Assembly (NCBI GenBank): GCA_016124275.1
Contig: WGOA01000065.1
Span: forward strand, 1 to 49,638
Reading direction: 5' to 3'
Origin: Bacteroidota bacterium
GTDB lineage: Bacteria > Bacteroidota > Bacteroidia > Chitinophagales > BACL12
DNA length: 49,638 nucleotides
Shown here: in pieces, positions 25,049 through 33,891 of the stretch
Position numbering within the stretch: position 1 is the stretch's first letter
Layout: every line of letters begins with the position of its first letter
Notes under the pieces: generated by a model
Seen by the model: only the letters and a program-made list of their open reading frames with translations
Database searches by the model: none
Told to the model about the DNA's origin: nothing
Made by a program: the position numbers and the translations under genes

Positions 25049-27286
25049 TTAGCGGGATACCGTAAACTTGCGCGAGAGGCGCTCCTTGCCGTCCGTAAGG
25101 TAGAGCAAGTACATGCCTGGTGCGTAGTCCGAAGTTTGGAGGTTCATGACCTGACGACCTGCCGTGCGGAACTGTGTTTCGTTCATCACCATTTTGCCGG
25201 TGATGTCGGTTACCACCATCATCCATTCGCCATCCTGCATTAAATCAAACTCGACGTTGAGCTGATCGCTGGTTGGGTTGGGGTACAGATTGAGGCGGTT
25301 AACCGAAACTTCCTGCGCCATCAAGTCACCGTCAATTTCAACGATAAAGTCGGCCTGTTCGAAGCCATCGCGGGCGGGGCTGTTGCAGGCTTGGATAACC
25401 ACATCATCAATGAACACCTGATCATCATCAGCAGAAGCATCGCTCCGGAAGCGGAAACGGCAGGTAGAGCCGAAGGTTCCCGTCAAAATAATGCTGGGGT
25501 TGTAGCGGGTGCCGTTGACGAACTCATCCGAGAAATTCCAGGTTACCACTGTGGAGTAAGTTGATCCTCCATTGGTGGACACCTGCAACCAGAAGTCCTC
25601 ATTGGCATTGTCAAAGCTGTTGGTAATGTAGCTAAAGTCTATTTTAACCCGGTTGTAAGCACTCAGGTTAAGGCTGCTGGTAGAAACAACCGAGGTTGTG
25701 GTGTTATCGCGCAGGCGCACACAAAAGACACCATTAGCGAAAGGATCATCTGCGCTGTTGCGACGAGCATCCGTGCCGCCGAGTGTCCAGATTCCCAAGC
25801 TGCTTTCAAAGTTGTTGCTGTTGATGGTGGTGTAGGTACAACCCGTCGGGCAGGCCGGGCAGGAACCACCACAGTCAACGCCCGTTTCCGTACCGTTCTG
25901 GATACCGTCTGTACAAGTAGGAGCAGGGGTGCTTCCGAGGCAGAAGTTGGTGACCTGTGAAGTAGTGAAGGTTCCGCCTGAAGCCAAGGTACCACTTGGG
26001 CCACTCAGGGTGTATGAACCCGAGCCATAAGCACAGCACATACCATCACCGTAAGCGTCGCTCATGGTAAAGGTGTAACAACCGTTAGGCACGCACAGGG
26101 GAATGCTCAGCGTGGAACCATCCGGCTGTGAGCCGTAAGTGCCTCCGGAAGCCACCGTACCACCCGTTGAATTCACCAGCGTCCAGCTGGTCTCTTCGGG
26201 ATAGTTATCAAACGTGATGGATAGTGTCAACGCATTGGTGGTGCAGCCGGTGGGGCAAGGAGGGCAGGTGCCGCCGCAATCCACACCCGTTTCTGTACCA
26301 TTCTGGACTCCGTCCGAACAAGTTGGGGTTGGAGCGCTTCCGCATCCGGCAGAGCTCAACAAGCTAACGCGGGAACCTCCTGCATCAAACAAAGCGCGCA
26401 TGCGGGCTTTTTGGCCAGCGGTGTACAAGTTCATGCAAGCGTCATCGGAGTAATCCATGTAATTCTGGACCATGTCCACCGTACCACATGAGATGGTTCC
26501 GGTAGCACAACCGTAGTTCGGCGCATCAGAGGTAGGCGTATCCGACACAAAATCATCCACGGTGCAGCCCCCGTCGCCCCAAATGTGGCGCAGGTTGAGC
26601 CAATGGCCCACTTCATGCGTCGCGGTGCGGCCGAGGTTGAAAGGTGCCGTAGCCGTTCCTACGGTGCCAAAATATTGGTAATCAATGACCACGCCGTCCG
26701 TAGAAGCACTACCGCCGGGGAATTGGGCGTAGCCCAACAAACCCCCGCTCAGGTCACAGACCCAAATGTTGAGGTATGAGCCTGCTGGCCATGCGTCTTT
26801 TCCACCCGTGCTGTTGAACTTCATGTTGTTCCCACTGGTGAATGAAGTGGATGTGGTGGATGTGCGGGTAATACCCGATGTCGGGTTACCGCTGGGATCA
26901 ACCGTGGCCAGGCAAAATTGAATCTCCGAATCAGCAGCCTGAGGCCACAAACTGGTGGCATCTGTATTGGTGCGCCGGAAATCTTTATTCAACACATCAA
27001 TCTGGGTGTTGATTTGTGCTGTGGAAATGTTTTCAGCAGTGGTGTTATAAACGACGTGAACAACAACCGGAATGGTGATAACGCCGGTAACTGCAGAGCG
27101 GGTGGCTCCGGACAGCACCATGTTGGTATGGTCTTCAATAGCATTCAATACTGACTGCCGCATGGGATTGTCCCGGATCTCTTCATCCAGATAATCCATT
27201 GTGCTGCACGTGCGCTCTTGCCCGAAAACCGGCTGGAGGAGACCCGGTAGGAGCAAAAGCAGACATACTTGTAAAAATTTTTTCAT
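25049..27286 (-). CDS. Secreted M43 metalloprotease with Cys-rich repeats and T9SS domain
   Basis: A 745-residue exported metzincin of the pappalysin (M43) family. Signal peptide MKKFLQVCLLLLLPGLLQPVFG; the domain about residues 70-310 holds the zinc site H224-E-V-G-H-W-L-N-L-R-H234 and the Met-turn NYMDYSDD (about 275-282). Two copies of a Cys-rich linker then flank a beta-sandwich domain: CSDGVQNGTETGVDCGGTCP (from 323) and CTDGIQNGTETGVDCGGSCP. Next is a MAM-like or similar jelly-roll (FESSLGIWTLGG through DDQVFIDDVVIQAC), and finally a sorting domain with NLYPNPTSDQLNVEF and YAPGMYLLYL. It likely degrades extracellular proteins. The T9SS domain carries it to the surface. Confidence 0.92.
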   Translation of the reverse strand: MKKFLQVCLLLLLPGLLQPVFGQERTCSTMDYLDEEIRDNPMRQSVLNAIEDHTNMVLSGATRSAVTGVITIPVVVHVVYNTTAENISTAQINTQIDVLNKDFRRTNTDATSLWPQAADSEIQFCLATVDPSGNPTSGITRTSTTSTSFTSGNNMKFNSTGGKDAWPAGSYLNIWVCDLSGGLLGYAQFPGGSASTDGVVIDYQYFGTVGTATAPFNLGRTATHEVGHWLNLRHIWGDGGCTVDDFVSDTPTSDAPNYGCATGTISCGTVDMVQNYMDYSDDACMNLYTAGQKARMRALFDAGGSRVSLLSSAGCGSAPTPTCSDGVQNGTETGVDCGGTCPPCPTGCTTNALTLSITFDNYPEETSWTLVNSTGGTVASGGTYGSQPDGSTLSIPLCVPNGCYTFTMSDAYGDGMCCAYGSGSYTLSGPSGTLASGGTFTTSQVTNFCLGSTPAPTCTDGIQNGTETGVDCGGSCPACPTGCTYTTINSNNFESSLGIWTLGGTDARRNSADDPFANGVFCVRLRDNTTTSVVSTSSLNLSAYNRVKIDFSYITNSFDNANEDFWLQVSTNGGSTYSTVVTWNFSDEFVNGTRYNPSIILTGTFGSTCRFRFRSDASADDDQVFIDDVVIQACNSPARDGFEQADFIVEIDGDLMAQEVSVNRLNLYPNPTSDQLNVEFDLMQDGEWMMVVTDITGKMVMNETQFRTAGRQVMNLQTSDYAPGMYLLYLTDGKERLSRKFTVSR

Positions 27287-27533
27287 ATACGTTTGTTAAG
27301 AGGGTTTTGGTTAAAAGATCGCCGAAACTTGAGGTGGAAGACTGATGTGCGCCCCGATAGCAAAGGCCCTGACTAAATAAGACAACTAACCTAATGATAT
27401 CCTGCGGTATTGCGAAGAAAAGGGCTCAGAGAATTTTCGCTGTGTTACTAACTTCATGACCTGTTCTCAAGACAGCTTGTTTCGGGCGAAGGGCCTCCGG
27501 TGCCTTAGGCAGCCCCGTCAGGGATTTCGGGCG

Positions 27534-27541
27534 TACCTTTG
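27534..27541 (+). promoter_or_regulatory. TAnnTTTG -7 promoter element (TACCTTTG)
   Basis: An exact -7 match upstream of the helicase. With transcription expected about 5-7 bases later, the ATG at 27605 would have a leader near 58 bases while the ATG at 27557 would have about ten, so the downstream start is favoured. No clear -33 TTG. Confidence 0.5.
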
Positions 27542-27604
27542 CGCGCTGGCCGGGAAATGCCTAAAAGCCCTTCCCCGGAACAGCAACGCACCCAACCCAA
27601 GAGC

Positions 27605-29494
27605 ATGAGCAGCGAGCAAAGCCCCCCGGAAACCATTGGTTTTAACGATTTAGGCCTTTCCGAAAACACCCAGAAGACCCTTCAGGACGTAGGCTACGAA
27701 GCCCCGTCCGCCATCCAGGCCGCCATTATCCCGATTATGCTGGAGGGCAAGGACGTCATTGGCCAGGCCCAAACGGGAACGGGCAAAACGGCGGCCTTTG
27801 CCTTGCCCATTTTAGAACAATTGCAGGGAAAAGCCGGAAAACCGGCCTGTTTAGTGCTGGTTCCCACCCGGGAATTGGCCATTCAGGTAGCGGAGGCCTT
27901 TAGCCGCTATGCCCACCGCAGCAAGGCTTTCCGCGTTTTACCCGTTTACGGTGGCCAGGAATACGGCAACCAAACCCGCCGTCTGGATAGTGGCGTGCAT
28001 GTAATCGTAGGCACACCGGGCCGCGTGATGGACCATTTGCGCCGCGGAACGATGGATTTGAGTGAGTTAAAGACCCTGGTGCTGGACGAAGCCGATGAAA
28101 TGCTCCGGATGGGCTTCATTGATGACGTGGAATGGATCCTGACCCAGACCCCCCCCACCCGCCAGGTGGCGCTGTTCTCTGCCACCATGCCCCCCGCCAT
28201 CCGCCGGATTGCCAAAAAACACCTGAACGACCCCAAGGAAGTCACCCTGGAGCTCCGAACCCGCACCGCAGCCTCCATCCGCCAGCGCTGGCTGCCCGTT
28301 TCGGGCCACCAAAAGCTGGATGCGCTGACCCGCCTGCTCGAAGCCGAAGACTTCGACGCCGCCCTGGTTTTTGCGCGCACCAAACAAGATACCGTAGAGC
28401 TGGCCGAGCGCCTCAGCGCCCGCGGCTACAACGTCAGTGCGCTGAACGGCGACATGGCGCAGCGCCAGCGCGAGCGCACCGTTGAGCAGCTCAAAGACGG
28501 CCGCATTGACGTGGTCGTCGCCACGGACGTTGCCGCCCGCGGTTTGGACGTTGACCGCATCAGCCACGTCATCAATTTCGACATGCCATACGATGTGGAA
28601 GCCTATGTGCACCGCATTGGACGCACCGGCCGTGCAGGGCGCAGCGGGGAGGCCATCCTCATGGTCAAGCCGCGCGAAGAGCACATGCTGCACAGCATTG
28701 AGCGCGCCGTCCGCCAGCCGATGGACCTCTATAAGCTGCCGAGTCCCGCCGCCCTTCGCGAAAAGCGCGTTCAGGATTTCCGCCAGCGCATTTCAGACAC
28801 CTTGGCTGAAGGCGGTCTGGAGTGGCACCAGAAACTGGTCATCAACCTGATCACGGAAAGCGGTTTAGACGCTGTGGATGTGGCTGCTGCGCTGGCTCGA
28901 ATGGCCATGGGCGAAGACACTGCCGCCGATCACCAGAACGAAGATTACGTTCAGCAGGAGCGCAATGCCCGTCCATCTACTGATCGCGGGGGAAGGGCCG
29001 AGCGATCCACAGCAAGAGATCGAAGTGATTCAAGGGATCGCAACGAGCGGCCCGCCCGAGAAGAACGCCCTGCGAGAGCTGCCCGCGAAACGCGCGAAAC
29101 CAGAGGCGATCGCGATGAACGCCCTGCCCGGCCAGCGCGCGAAGCCCGCGAACCGCGCGCTGACCGCGATGAAGCAGCTCCCGCCCGCAAAGCCAAACCC
29201 AAGGACATTCCCAGTTTTGAACCCTACGCGCCTAAAGCAAGCGCTAAAGGCGAGCCCAAAATGTCGCGCTACCGGGTAGATGTAGGCAGCGAGCACGGTG
29301 TTCAGGCCGGCAACATCGTCGGCGCCTTAGCCAACGAAGGCGGCATTCCCGCCCGTTACATCGGGCACATTGAAATTCACAACGACTATACGTTGCTCGA
29401 CTTGCCGGACGAAATTCCCCAGAAACAACTGCGCGTGATCAAGCGCATCTGGGTGTGCGAACGGCCCCTGCGGGTTTCCAAAGTTGGCGGCTAA
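27605..29494 (+). CDS. deaD: DEAD-box RNA helicase with DbpA RNA-binding domain (DeaD/CsdA-like)
   Basis: A 629-residue cytosolic RNA helicase. Motifs in order: GFNDLGLSENTQKTLQDVGYEAPSAIQ (Q motif), AQTGTGKT, PTRELAIQ, VGTPGR, VLDEADEM, SATMP, ARGLDVDRI and HRIGRTGRAGR. A linker rich in Arg/Glu/Asp (RDRSDSRDRNERPAREERPA and beyond, about 470-530) is of the kind that keeps DEAD proteins soluble or drives RNA condensates. The C-terminus carries the DbpA/CsdA domain (YRVDVGSEHGVQAGNIVGALANEGG...GHIEIHNDYTLLDLPD), which binds structured rRNA. The role is probably ribosome assembly or mRNA turnover in the cold. ATG at 27557 would add 16 residues; 27605 is preferred for promoter spacing. Confidence 0.93.
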   Translation: MSSEQSPPETIGFNDLGLSENTQKTLQDVGYEAPSAIQAAIIPIMLEGKDVIGQAQTGTGKTAAFALPILEQLQGKAGKPACLVLVPTRELAIQVAEAFSRYAHRSKAFRVLPVYGGQEYGNQTRRLDSGVHVIVGTPGRVMDHLRRGTMDLSELKTLVLDEADEMLRMGFIDDVEWILTQTPPTRQVALFSATMPPAIRRIAKKHLNDPKEVTLELRTRTAASIRQRWLPVSGHQKLDALTRLLEAEDFDAALVFARTKQDTVELAERLSARGYNVSALNGDMAQRQRERTVEQLKDGRIDVVVATDVAARGLDVDRISHVINFDMPYDVEAYVHRIGRTGRAGRSGEAILMVKPREEHMLHSIERAVRQPMDLYKLPSPAALREKRVQDFRQRISDTLAEGGLEWHQKLVINLITESGLDAVDVAAALARMAMGEDTAADHQNEDYVQQERNARPSTDRGGRAERSTARDRSDSRDRNERPAREERPARAARETRETRGDRDERPARPAREAREPRADRDEAAPARKAKPKDIPSFEPYAPKASAKGEPKMSRYRVDVGSEHGVQAGNIVGALANEGGIPARYIGHIEIHNDYTLLDLPDEIPQKQLRVIKRIWVCERPLRVSKVGG

Positions 29495-29501
29495 CCCCCG
29501 C

Positions 29502-31427
29502 TCAATCGTTCTTGATGAACGCCGCGGTCCGCTGGCCGGAAACCAGCGTGTACCACCCTGTGGGCAGCGCCGCCACAGAGAACTGCGTCTGCACCAAGCC
29601 GCTTTGAACCATCTTGCCGGCCAGGTCAAAAATCTGGTAGGGACTGCCCATTTCTGCGCCCGCAACGGTCAACTCCTGCTGCACCGGATTGGGGGAAAGC
29701 ATGAACATGTTGGCCAGTAGGTCTGTTTGAGCTTCGCGCGCAACCGGTATGTGAAAGGTATCCACGTAGTTCGAATAGGGGGTTGCTTCGAGCGGCGAAA
29801 GGTTGCAGGCACAGCGTACCCGCCAGGTCCAAGTGCTACCGGGACCGGCAACCGCATAGGGCACACTGAAGGAACTGTAAGGATCGGTTACCACGTTTGC
29901 GCTTGGGGTCGGGCCCGTTGGCAGCCGTTTGGCTTGCAATTGGCAGCCCACTGCCCCGGCTTGCGGCAACCAGCTAAGGACCGCACGGTTGGCCAACAGC
30001 GTATGTTGTTGTTGGGTGGGCGCTTGCGAGTAATCGCAAATGAAACCGCTGCCGCTGAAAACGAATGCGCCTCCGGCATTGGTGAAAAAGCCCAAATCCG
30101 TGCGCTCCGCCCCAATGAACATATCCTTAATGCCATCGCCGTCCAGATCGCCGACTTCGCCGGCCAAAGAGGAGCCCAACCAACCATCGGACTCCAGGTA
30201 GGGCGACACGAGCGTCTGCAACAAACTGCCATCGACGCCGCTGAATAAATGCGCGCGGCCACTCTGGATATTAAGGCCAGCGTCTTCGCCCTCTTGTGGG
30301 GCTCCTACCAGCAGGTCCACTATTCCGTCGCCGTTAGCATCCGTGCCGGGACCGGCCACGGAACTTCCAAACCAGCCTGCCCCATACGGATTTGGCGATT
30401 CCAGCGTGAGCAAAGGCGCCCCGTCTGCCCCATTAAACGCATATGCCCGGCCAGCTTGGTTGAGGTCACCAGGAAGGTTCTCCCAAAAAGCGCCGACCAG
30501 GACATCGTCGCTTCCATCGCCGTTCAGGTCGCCGCCCGCTCCGGAAACGGAGCGGCCAAAGTACCCGTCCTTTTCTTCATTCGGGCTTACTAACGTAGCA
30601 ATCAACGCTCCCGTGGCGCCACTGTACACGTGCGCCCTTCCCGCGTTGCTCGGCGCTGTTCCAGGATCCTCCAGGTAGGCGCCAACAATGATATCCGGGA
30701 GGCCGTCACTGTCTGCGTCACCGATGGCGCTGGCTGTCCAGCCGAACAAGCTCACGGACTCTTCCATAGGGGAGGCTATGCTGTAAAGGATCAATCCCGT
30801 TGCGCCGCTGAACACATGCACCCTTCCAGCTGCATAGGGCGAACCCAGCGGTGAAGCATAGGGCTGGCTGACCAGAAAGTCGGCGATGCCGTCACCGTTC
30901 ACATCGCCGCGCAAGCCTGCTACCACGGTTCCGAATTGACTGCCGTTTTCTTCTATGGGAGATTGAATCGTATGAATCAACGCGCCATCAGCCCCACTGA
31001 AAACATAGGCGCGGCCGGCATCAGTTGGGCTGCTGCCCGGGTCTTCATAAGGTGCTCCCACCAGCACGTCAAAGATTCCATCGCCGTTGACATCACCCCC
31101 AATTCCATCCACTGCACTGCCAAAAAAGCCCCAATACTCCGGGTTTGGCGAAGTTAGCGTGCTGATCAGACTGCCCGCTGCACCGCTGTATAGATGGGCT
31201 TGGCCACTGTTGATGAACGCCATATCCGGATCTTCTGAGCGAGCTCCTACAATCAGGTCAGGTACCCCATCGGCGTCCACGTCGCCACCAATGGCCCCGA
31301 CAGCTTCGCCAAATTGACCATCCGCTTCCTCGTCCGGCGACTGTAAAACGTACACGAACAACGGCGGAGTTTGCGCTAAAGCCGGATATACCGGCAATAG
31401 GAGGGCGAGGAGGATTGGAAGTTTCAT
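29502..31427 (-). CDS. Secreted FG-GAP (integrin-like) propeller with T9SS domain
   Basis: A 641-residue exported protein. Signal peptide MKLPILLALLLPVYPALAQ (ATG 31427) precedes seven FG-GAP blades, each with a DxDxDG-type calcium loop followed by hydrophobic residues, for example GGDVDADGVPDLIVGAR, GGDVNGDGIFDVLVGAP, GGDLNGDGSDDVLVGAF and VGDLDGDGIKDMFIGAE. Repeats run about residues 30-470; a module with CACNLSP and a sorting domain (MLSPNPVQQELTVAG...LPTGWYTLVSGQ) follow. Such propellers usually bind ligands or surfaces. The converging helicase gene stops only seven bases away. Confidence 0.92.
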   Translation of the reverse strand: MKLPILLALLLPVYPALAQTPPLFVYVLQSPDEEADGQFGEAVGAIGGDVDADGVPDLIVGARSEDPDMAFINSGQAHLYSGAAGSLISTLTSPNPEYWGFFGSAVDGIGGDVNGDGIFDVLVGAPYEDPGSSPTDAGRAYVFSGADGALIHTIQSPIEENGSQFGTVVAGLRGDVNGDGIADFLVSQPYASPLGSPYAAGRVHVFSGATGLILYSIASPMEESVSLFGWTASAIGDADSDGLPDIIVGAYLEDPGTAPSNAGRAHVYSGATGALIATLVSPNEEKDGYFGRSVSGAGGDLNGDGSDDVLVGAFWENLPGDLNQAGRAYAFNGADGAPLLTLESPNPYGAGWFGSSVAGPGTDANGDGIVDLLVGAPQEGEDAGLNIQSGRAHLFSGVDGSLLQTLVSPYLESDGWLGSSLAGEVGDLDGDGIKDMFIGAERTDLGFFTNAGGAFVFSGSGFICDYSQAPTQQQHTLLANRAVLSWLPQAGAVGCQLQAKRLPTGPTPSANVVTDPYSSFSVPYAVAGPGSTWTWRVRCACNLSPLEATPYSNYVDTFHIPVAREAQTDLLANMFMLSPNPVQQELTVAGAEMGSPYQIFDLAGKMVQSGLVQTQFSVAALPTGWYTLVSGQRTAAFIKND

Positions 31428-31566
31428 GGTGAAACAAGGTACGGCCCGGACGCTGAACTTTGCAGGCGCTTGGCTTGTTTTTTTAAGTGACAACACTCAA
31501 CGTACATCCGGGGACTCTCCTAAAGCCCTTTATGTATTTTTCATTTATATTAATTATAATTAAACT

Positions 31567-32043
31567 ATGAAAACCCTTAACGCTATTGGCTTAGACCGCG
31601 CACTGAGTGCCCAGTTAGCCACAAAACTCAGCGAGCTCCTCGCGAACTACTCGCTGTTTTACCAGAACACCCGCGGGTACCACTGGAACATCAAAGGGGA
31701 GAAATTCTTTGAGCTCCATCTGAAGTTCGAAGAGCTTTACAACGACCTGCTGCTGAAAATCGACGAAGTAGCCGAACGCATTTTAACCTTGGGGCATGCG
31801 CCGCAACATCGCTATTCGGAGTACCAATTGGTTTCAAAAATTTCAGAAAGTACTGAAGTTTCGGACGGGATACAAGCCGTTGAAAATATCCTCCATTCTT
31901 TTGCTCACATTATTACCTTGCAACGCGAAATCCTGAAGCTAAGTGCAGAGGCTGGTGATGAAGGCACCAACGCACTCATGAGCGACTACATCCGCGCCCA
32001 GGAAAAACTGGTTTGGATGTATTCGGCCTTTTTAAATCGATGA
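31567..32043 (+). CDS. dps: Dps-family ferritin-like DNA protection protein
   Basis: A 158-residue member of the Dps group. The ferroxidase residues are in place: H39 (GYHWNIKG), H51 (FELHLKFEELYND), D66 and E70 (LLKIDEVAERILTLG), with spacings of 12, 15 and 4 as in E. coli Dps. Twelve such subunits form a shell that oxidises iron with peroxide and shields DNA under starvation. ATG at 31567 is preceded by an AT-rich leader with TATTTTTC (31535-31542), one base from TAnnTTTG. It is monocistronic or read through to the peptidase gene starting about 20 bases later. Confidence 0.95.
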   Translation: MKTLNAIGLDRALSAQLATKLSELLANYSLFYQNTRGYHWNIKGEKFFELHLKFEELYNDLLLKIDEVAERILTLGHAPQHRYSEYQLVSKISESTEVSDGIQAVENILHSFAHIITLQREILKLSAEAGDEGTNALMSDYIRAQEKLVWMYSAFLNR

Positions 32044-32064
32044 TTTTGAATACAAAATGTGACC

Positions 32065-33063
32065 ATGTGGCTTAAGCCAAGCGCGAGGAAAAGTGCGCAA
32101 TGCCTCTGGGTATTCAGTGCGCTGCTCTTGATCTGGTCAGCCAAGCCAATCCTGGCGCAGGGGCTTGACCCATTGTCCGTCGCATCCCCGCATGTCCTGT
32201 ACCAGCGTTCTTTCGGCAACCCCACCCAACCGGCAGTAATTTACCTCCACGGAGGCCCAGGCTACAATTGCTCGGTGTTTGAAGCCACGGCTGCGCAGGC
32301 CTTAGCGGATGAAGGGTTTTTTGTTTTGGTATATGACCGGCGCGGCGAAGGGCGCTCTGGCACGGAAGCGGCTTACACGTTTGAGGAAACCCTTGTAGAT
32401 CTCAACCTGCTGTTGGAAGAACACAACATCACTCAAGCTACGCTGTTGGGACACAGTTTTGGCGGGGTTGTCGGTTTGCTCTTCGCGGATCGACATCCGG
32501 AAAAGGTCAGCGCTTTGGTTCTGGTCGGAGCGCCGATCGCGTTGCAGGAGACCTTTCGAACCATTATAAAAAATGTGCGGACCCGCTACGAAGCAAAAGC
32601 CGATAGCGTCAACTTGGCCTACATCCGCCAGTTGGAGCAAATGGACACAACATCGCTTGCTTACAGTTCCTATTGCTTTTTGCACGCCATGCAGGCGGGA
32701 TTGTATTCGGTAGCAGAGCCCACTGAAGAAGCAAAAATATTATACGAAACCCTTGCCAATGATAGTATCCTGTTTCCCCATGCCCGCGCCATGGGCTATG
32801 CAGCACCCCAGGGATTCTGGAAAAACGAAACGTACACGACCCTGAACCTTTGGCCACTGCTGGGAAGCCGATTGGCAGATGGCTTGCGGGTTTACGGCAT
32901 TTACGGCAAAGAAGACGGATTGTATTCTCGCGCCCAGATCAGGCGTTTGGAACAGCATTTAGGAGAAACCAATTTGGTGAACTTGGACCATTGCTCGCAC
33001 AATCCTTTCGTGGATCAGCAGCCTGTCTTTTTGGCCTTGATGCGGGGCTGGCTCGCGCAATAG
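32065..33063 (+). CDS. Periplasmic alpha/beta-hydrolase, proline iminopeptidase-like
   Basis: A 332-residue exported hydrolase of the PIP/S33 type. An N-terminal hydrophobic stretch (SAQCLWVFSALLLIWSAKPILAQ) acts as signal peptide, and the mature part has the oxyanion motif HGGPGYN, YDRRGEGRS, the nucleophile GHSFGG (the Ser that attacks), a later Asp, and the His in LVNLDHCSHNPFV. The HGGPG box is typical of proline iminopeptidases, but many relatives are esterases. It starts shortly after dps and ends within a tandem repeat. ATG 32065 chosen over the GTG at 32059, since only the former leaves a normal N-region. Confidence 0.85.
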   Translation: MWLKPSARKSAQCLWVFSALLLIWSAKPILAQGLDPLSVASPHVLYQRSFGNPTQPAVIYLHGGPGYNCSVFEATAAQALADEGFFVLVYDRRGEGRSGTEAAYTFEETLVDLNLLLEEHNITQATLLGHSFGGVVGLLFADRHPEKVSALVLVGAPIALQETFRTIIKNVRTRYEAKADSVNLAYIRQLEQMDTTSLAYSSYCFLHAMQAGLYSVAEPTEEAKILYETLANDSILFPHARAMGYAAPQGFWKNETYTTLNLWPLLGSRLADGLRVYGIYGKEDGLYSRAQIRRLEQHLGETNLVNLDHCSHNPFVDQQPVFLALMRGWLAQ

Positions 33064-33143
33064 CCTTGGCTCCTGCACTAGCTTTGGCTCCTGCCATACC
33101 CTTTGGTCATACCATAGCTTTGGCTCGCGCAATAGCCTAAAGG
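33050..33143. repeat. Five-copy ~18-bp degenerate tandem repeat
   Basis: Units begin GGCTC or GGTCA at 33050, 33068, 33086, 33105 and 33122. The first and the last share GGCTCGCGCAATAGCCT exactly. The first unit overlaps the end of the hydrolase gene (its last codons and TAG), so the array arose by duplication of the gene's 3' end, and the copies carry the stop as TAG. It occupies the gap before the convergent DUF6428-type gene. Confidence 0.75.
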
Positions 33144-33148
33144 TGCGC

Positions 33149-33655
33149 TCAGCAACACCCTCCGCCAGGCTGGCAACAAGCGGAATCAGCCGACAGTGCA
33201 GCAAGGCTAACCTTGGGCTTTGTGCTACTCAGTCTAGCTGTTGAAGGCATTTTCTCAGCGGGAACTCCGCAATGGTCTTTGGCCAGGCAGTCCGTTCGTT
33301 TGGCAACCAACTGGAACGCATTGCCCGTAAACGCCAGCGTATAGCGCCCTATGGTTTCGGCTTGGTACTCCACCTCTACCTCCAAATCGTCTAACGCACC
33401 CAAGGTTCGCTCGGAAAGCTCAATGATGCGCAAAAGTTTTTGCGGCTTGAGTCGATGATCATCATCCTGGGCCACCCAAAGCTGAAAACTGACCAAGCGC
33501 TCTTTGCGCTCCGTCCCGCCGCAATCCATAAAATGGCGGGTAATAAGGCCTACCTCCGTCACATGAAAATGTTCGGGCACACGAACGCCGTTGTCTAAGA
33601 CAAAGGGCAGGTCCAACATGGCCTCCAGGTGTTCTTTTACCGCAGATAGTTTCAT
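33149..33655 (-). CDS. DUF6428-like protein with Cys-rich tail
   Basis: A 168-residue cytosolic protein. From memory it matches the Bacteroidota DUF6428 family: VPEHFHVTEVGLITRHFMDCGGTERKERLVSFQLWVAQDDDHRLKPQKLLRIIELSE. The C-terminus ends CCQPGGGCC after a flexible, weakly charged stretch. Adjacent Cys pairs at a C-terminus usually bind soft metals, and this family is often found near arsenic-resistance genes; no such gene is in view here, so that link is inference. It is the next gene after the repeat array and converges with the hydrolase gene. Confidence 0.75.
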   Translation of the reverse strand: MKLSAVKEHLEAMLDLPFVLDNGVRVPEHFHVTEVGLITRHFMDCGGTERKERLVSFQLWVAQDDDHRLKPQKLLRIIELSERTLGALDDLEVEVEYQAETIGRYTLAFTGNAFQLVAKRTDCLAKDHCGVPAEKMPSTARLSSTKPKVSLAALSADSACCQPGGGCC

Positions 33656-33891
33656 AAAAATTGATGTTATAGGATGGGCATTGCGAAGAACCCAACAGCA
33701 GAGGGCCTGCAGAATACAACAACCCTTCCAAACTCGCTGCTCAGGCTAAAACGCTACATTGCAATATTACGATGAATTGTGTTGCCACACAACCCTCTGG
33801 CCCGTTTCACATCATTTTTCTTACATTTAGGTTTACGCGCACGATTTGTAAATCGAAGCAATTTTTTTAATATCCACAAATCACCTTAATC

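Noticed and set aside
31497..31566. An OxyR or Fur box before dps
   Set aside because: The stretch is AT-rich with a near -7 element but no convincing inverted repeat.
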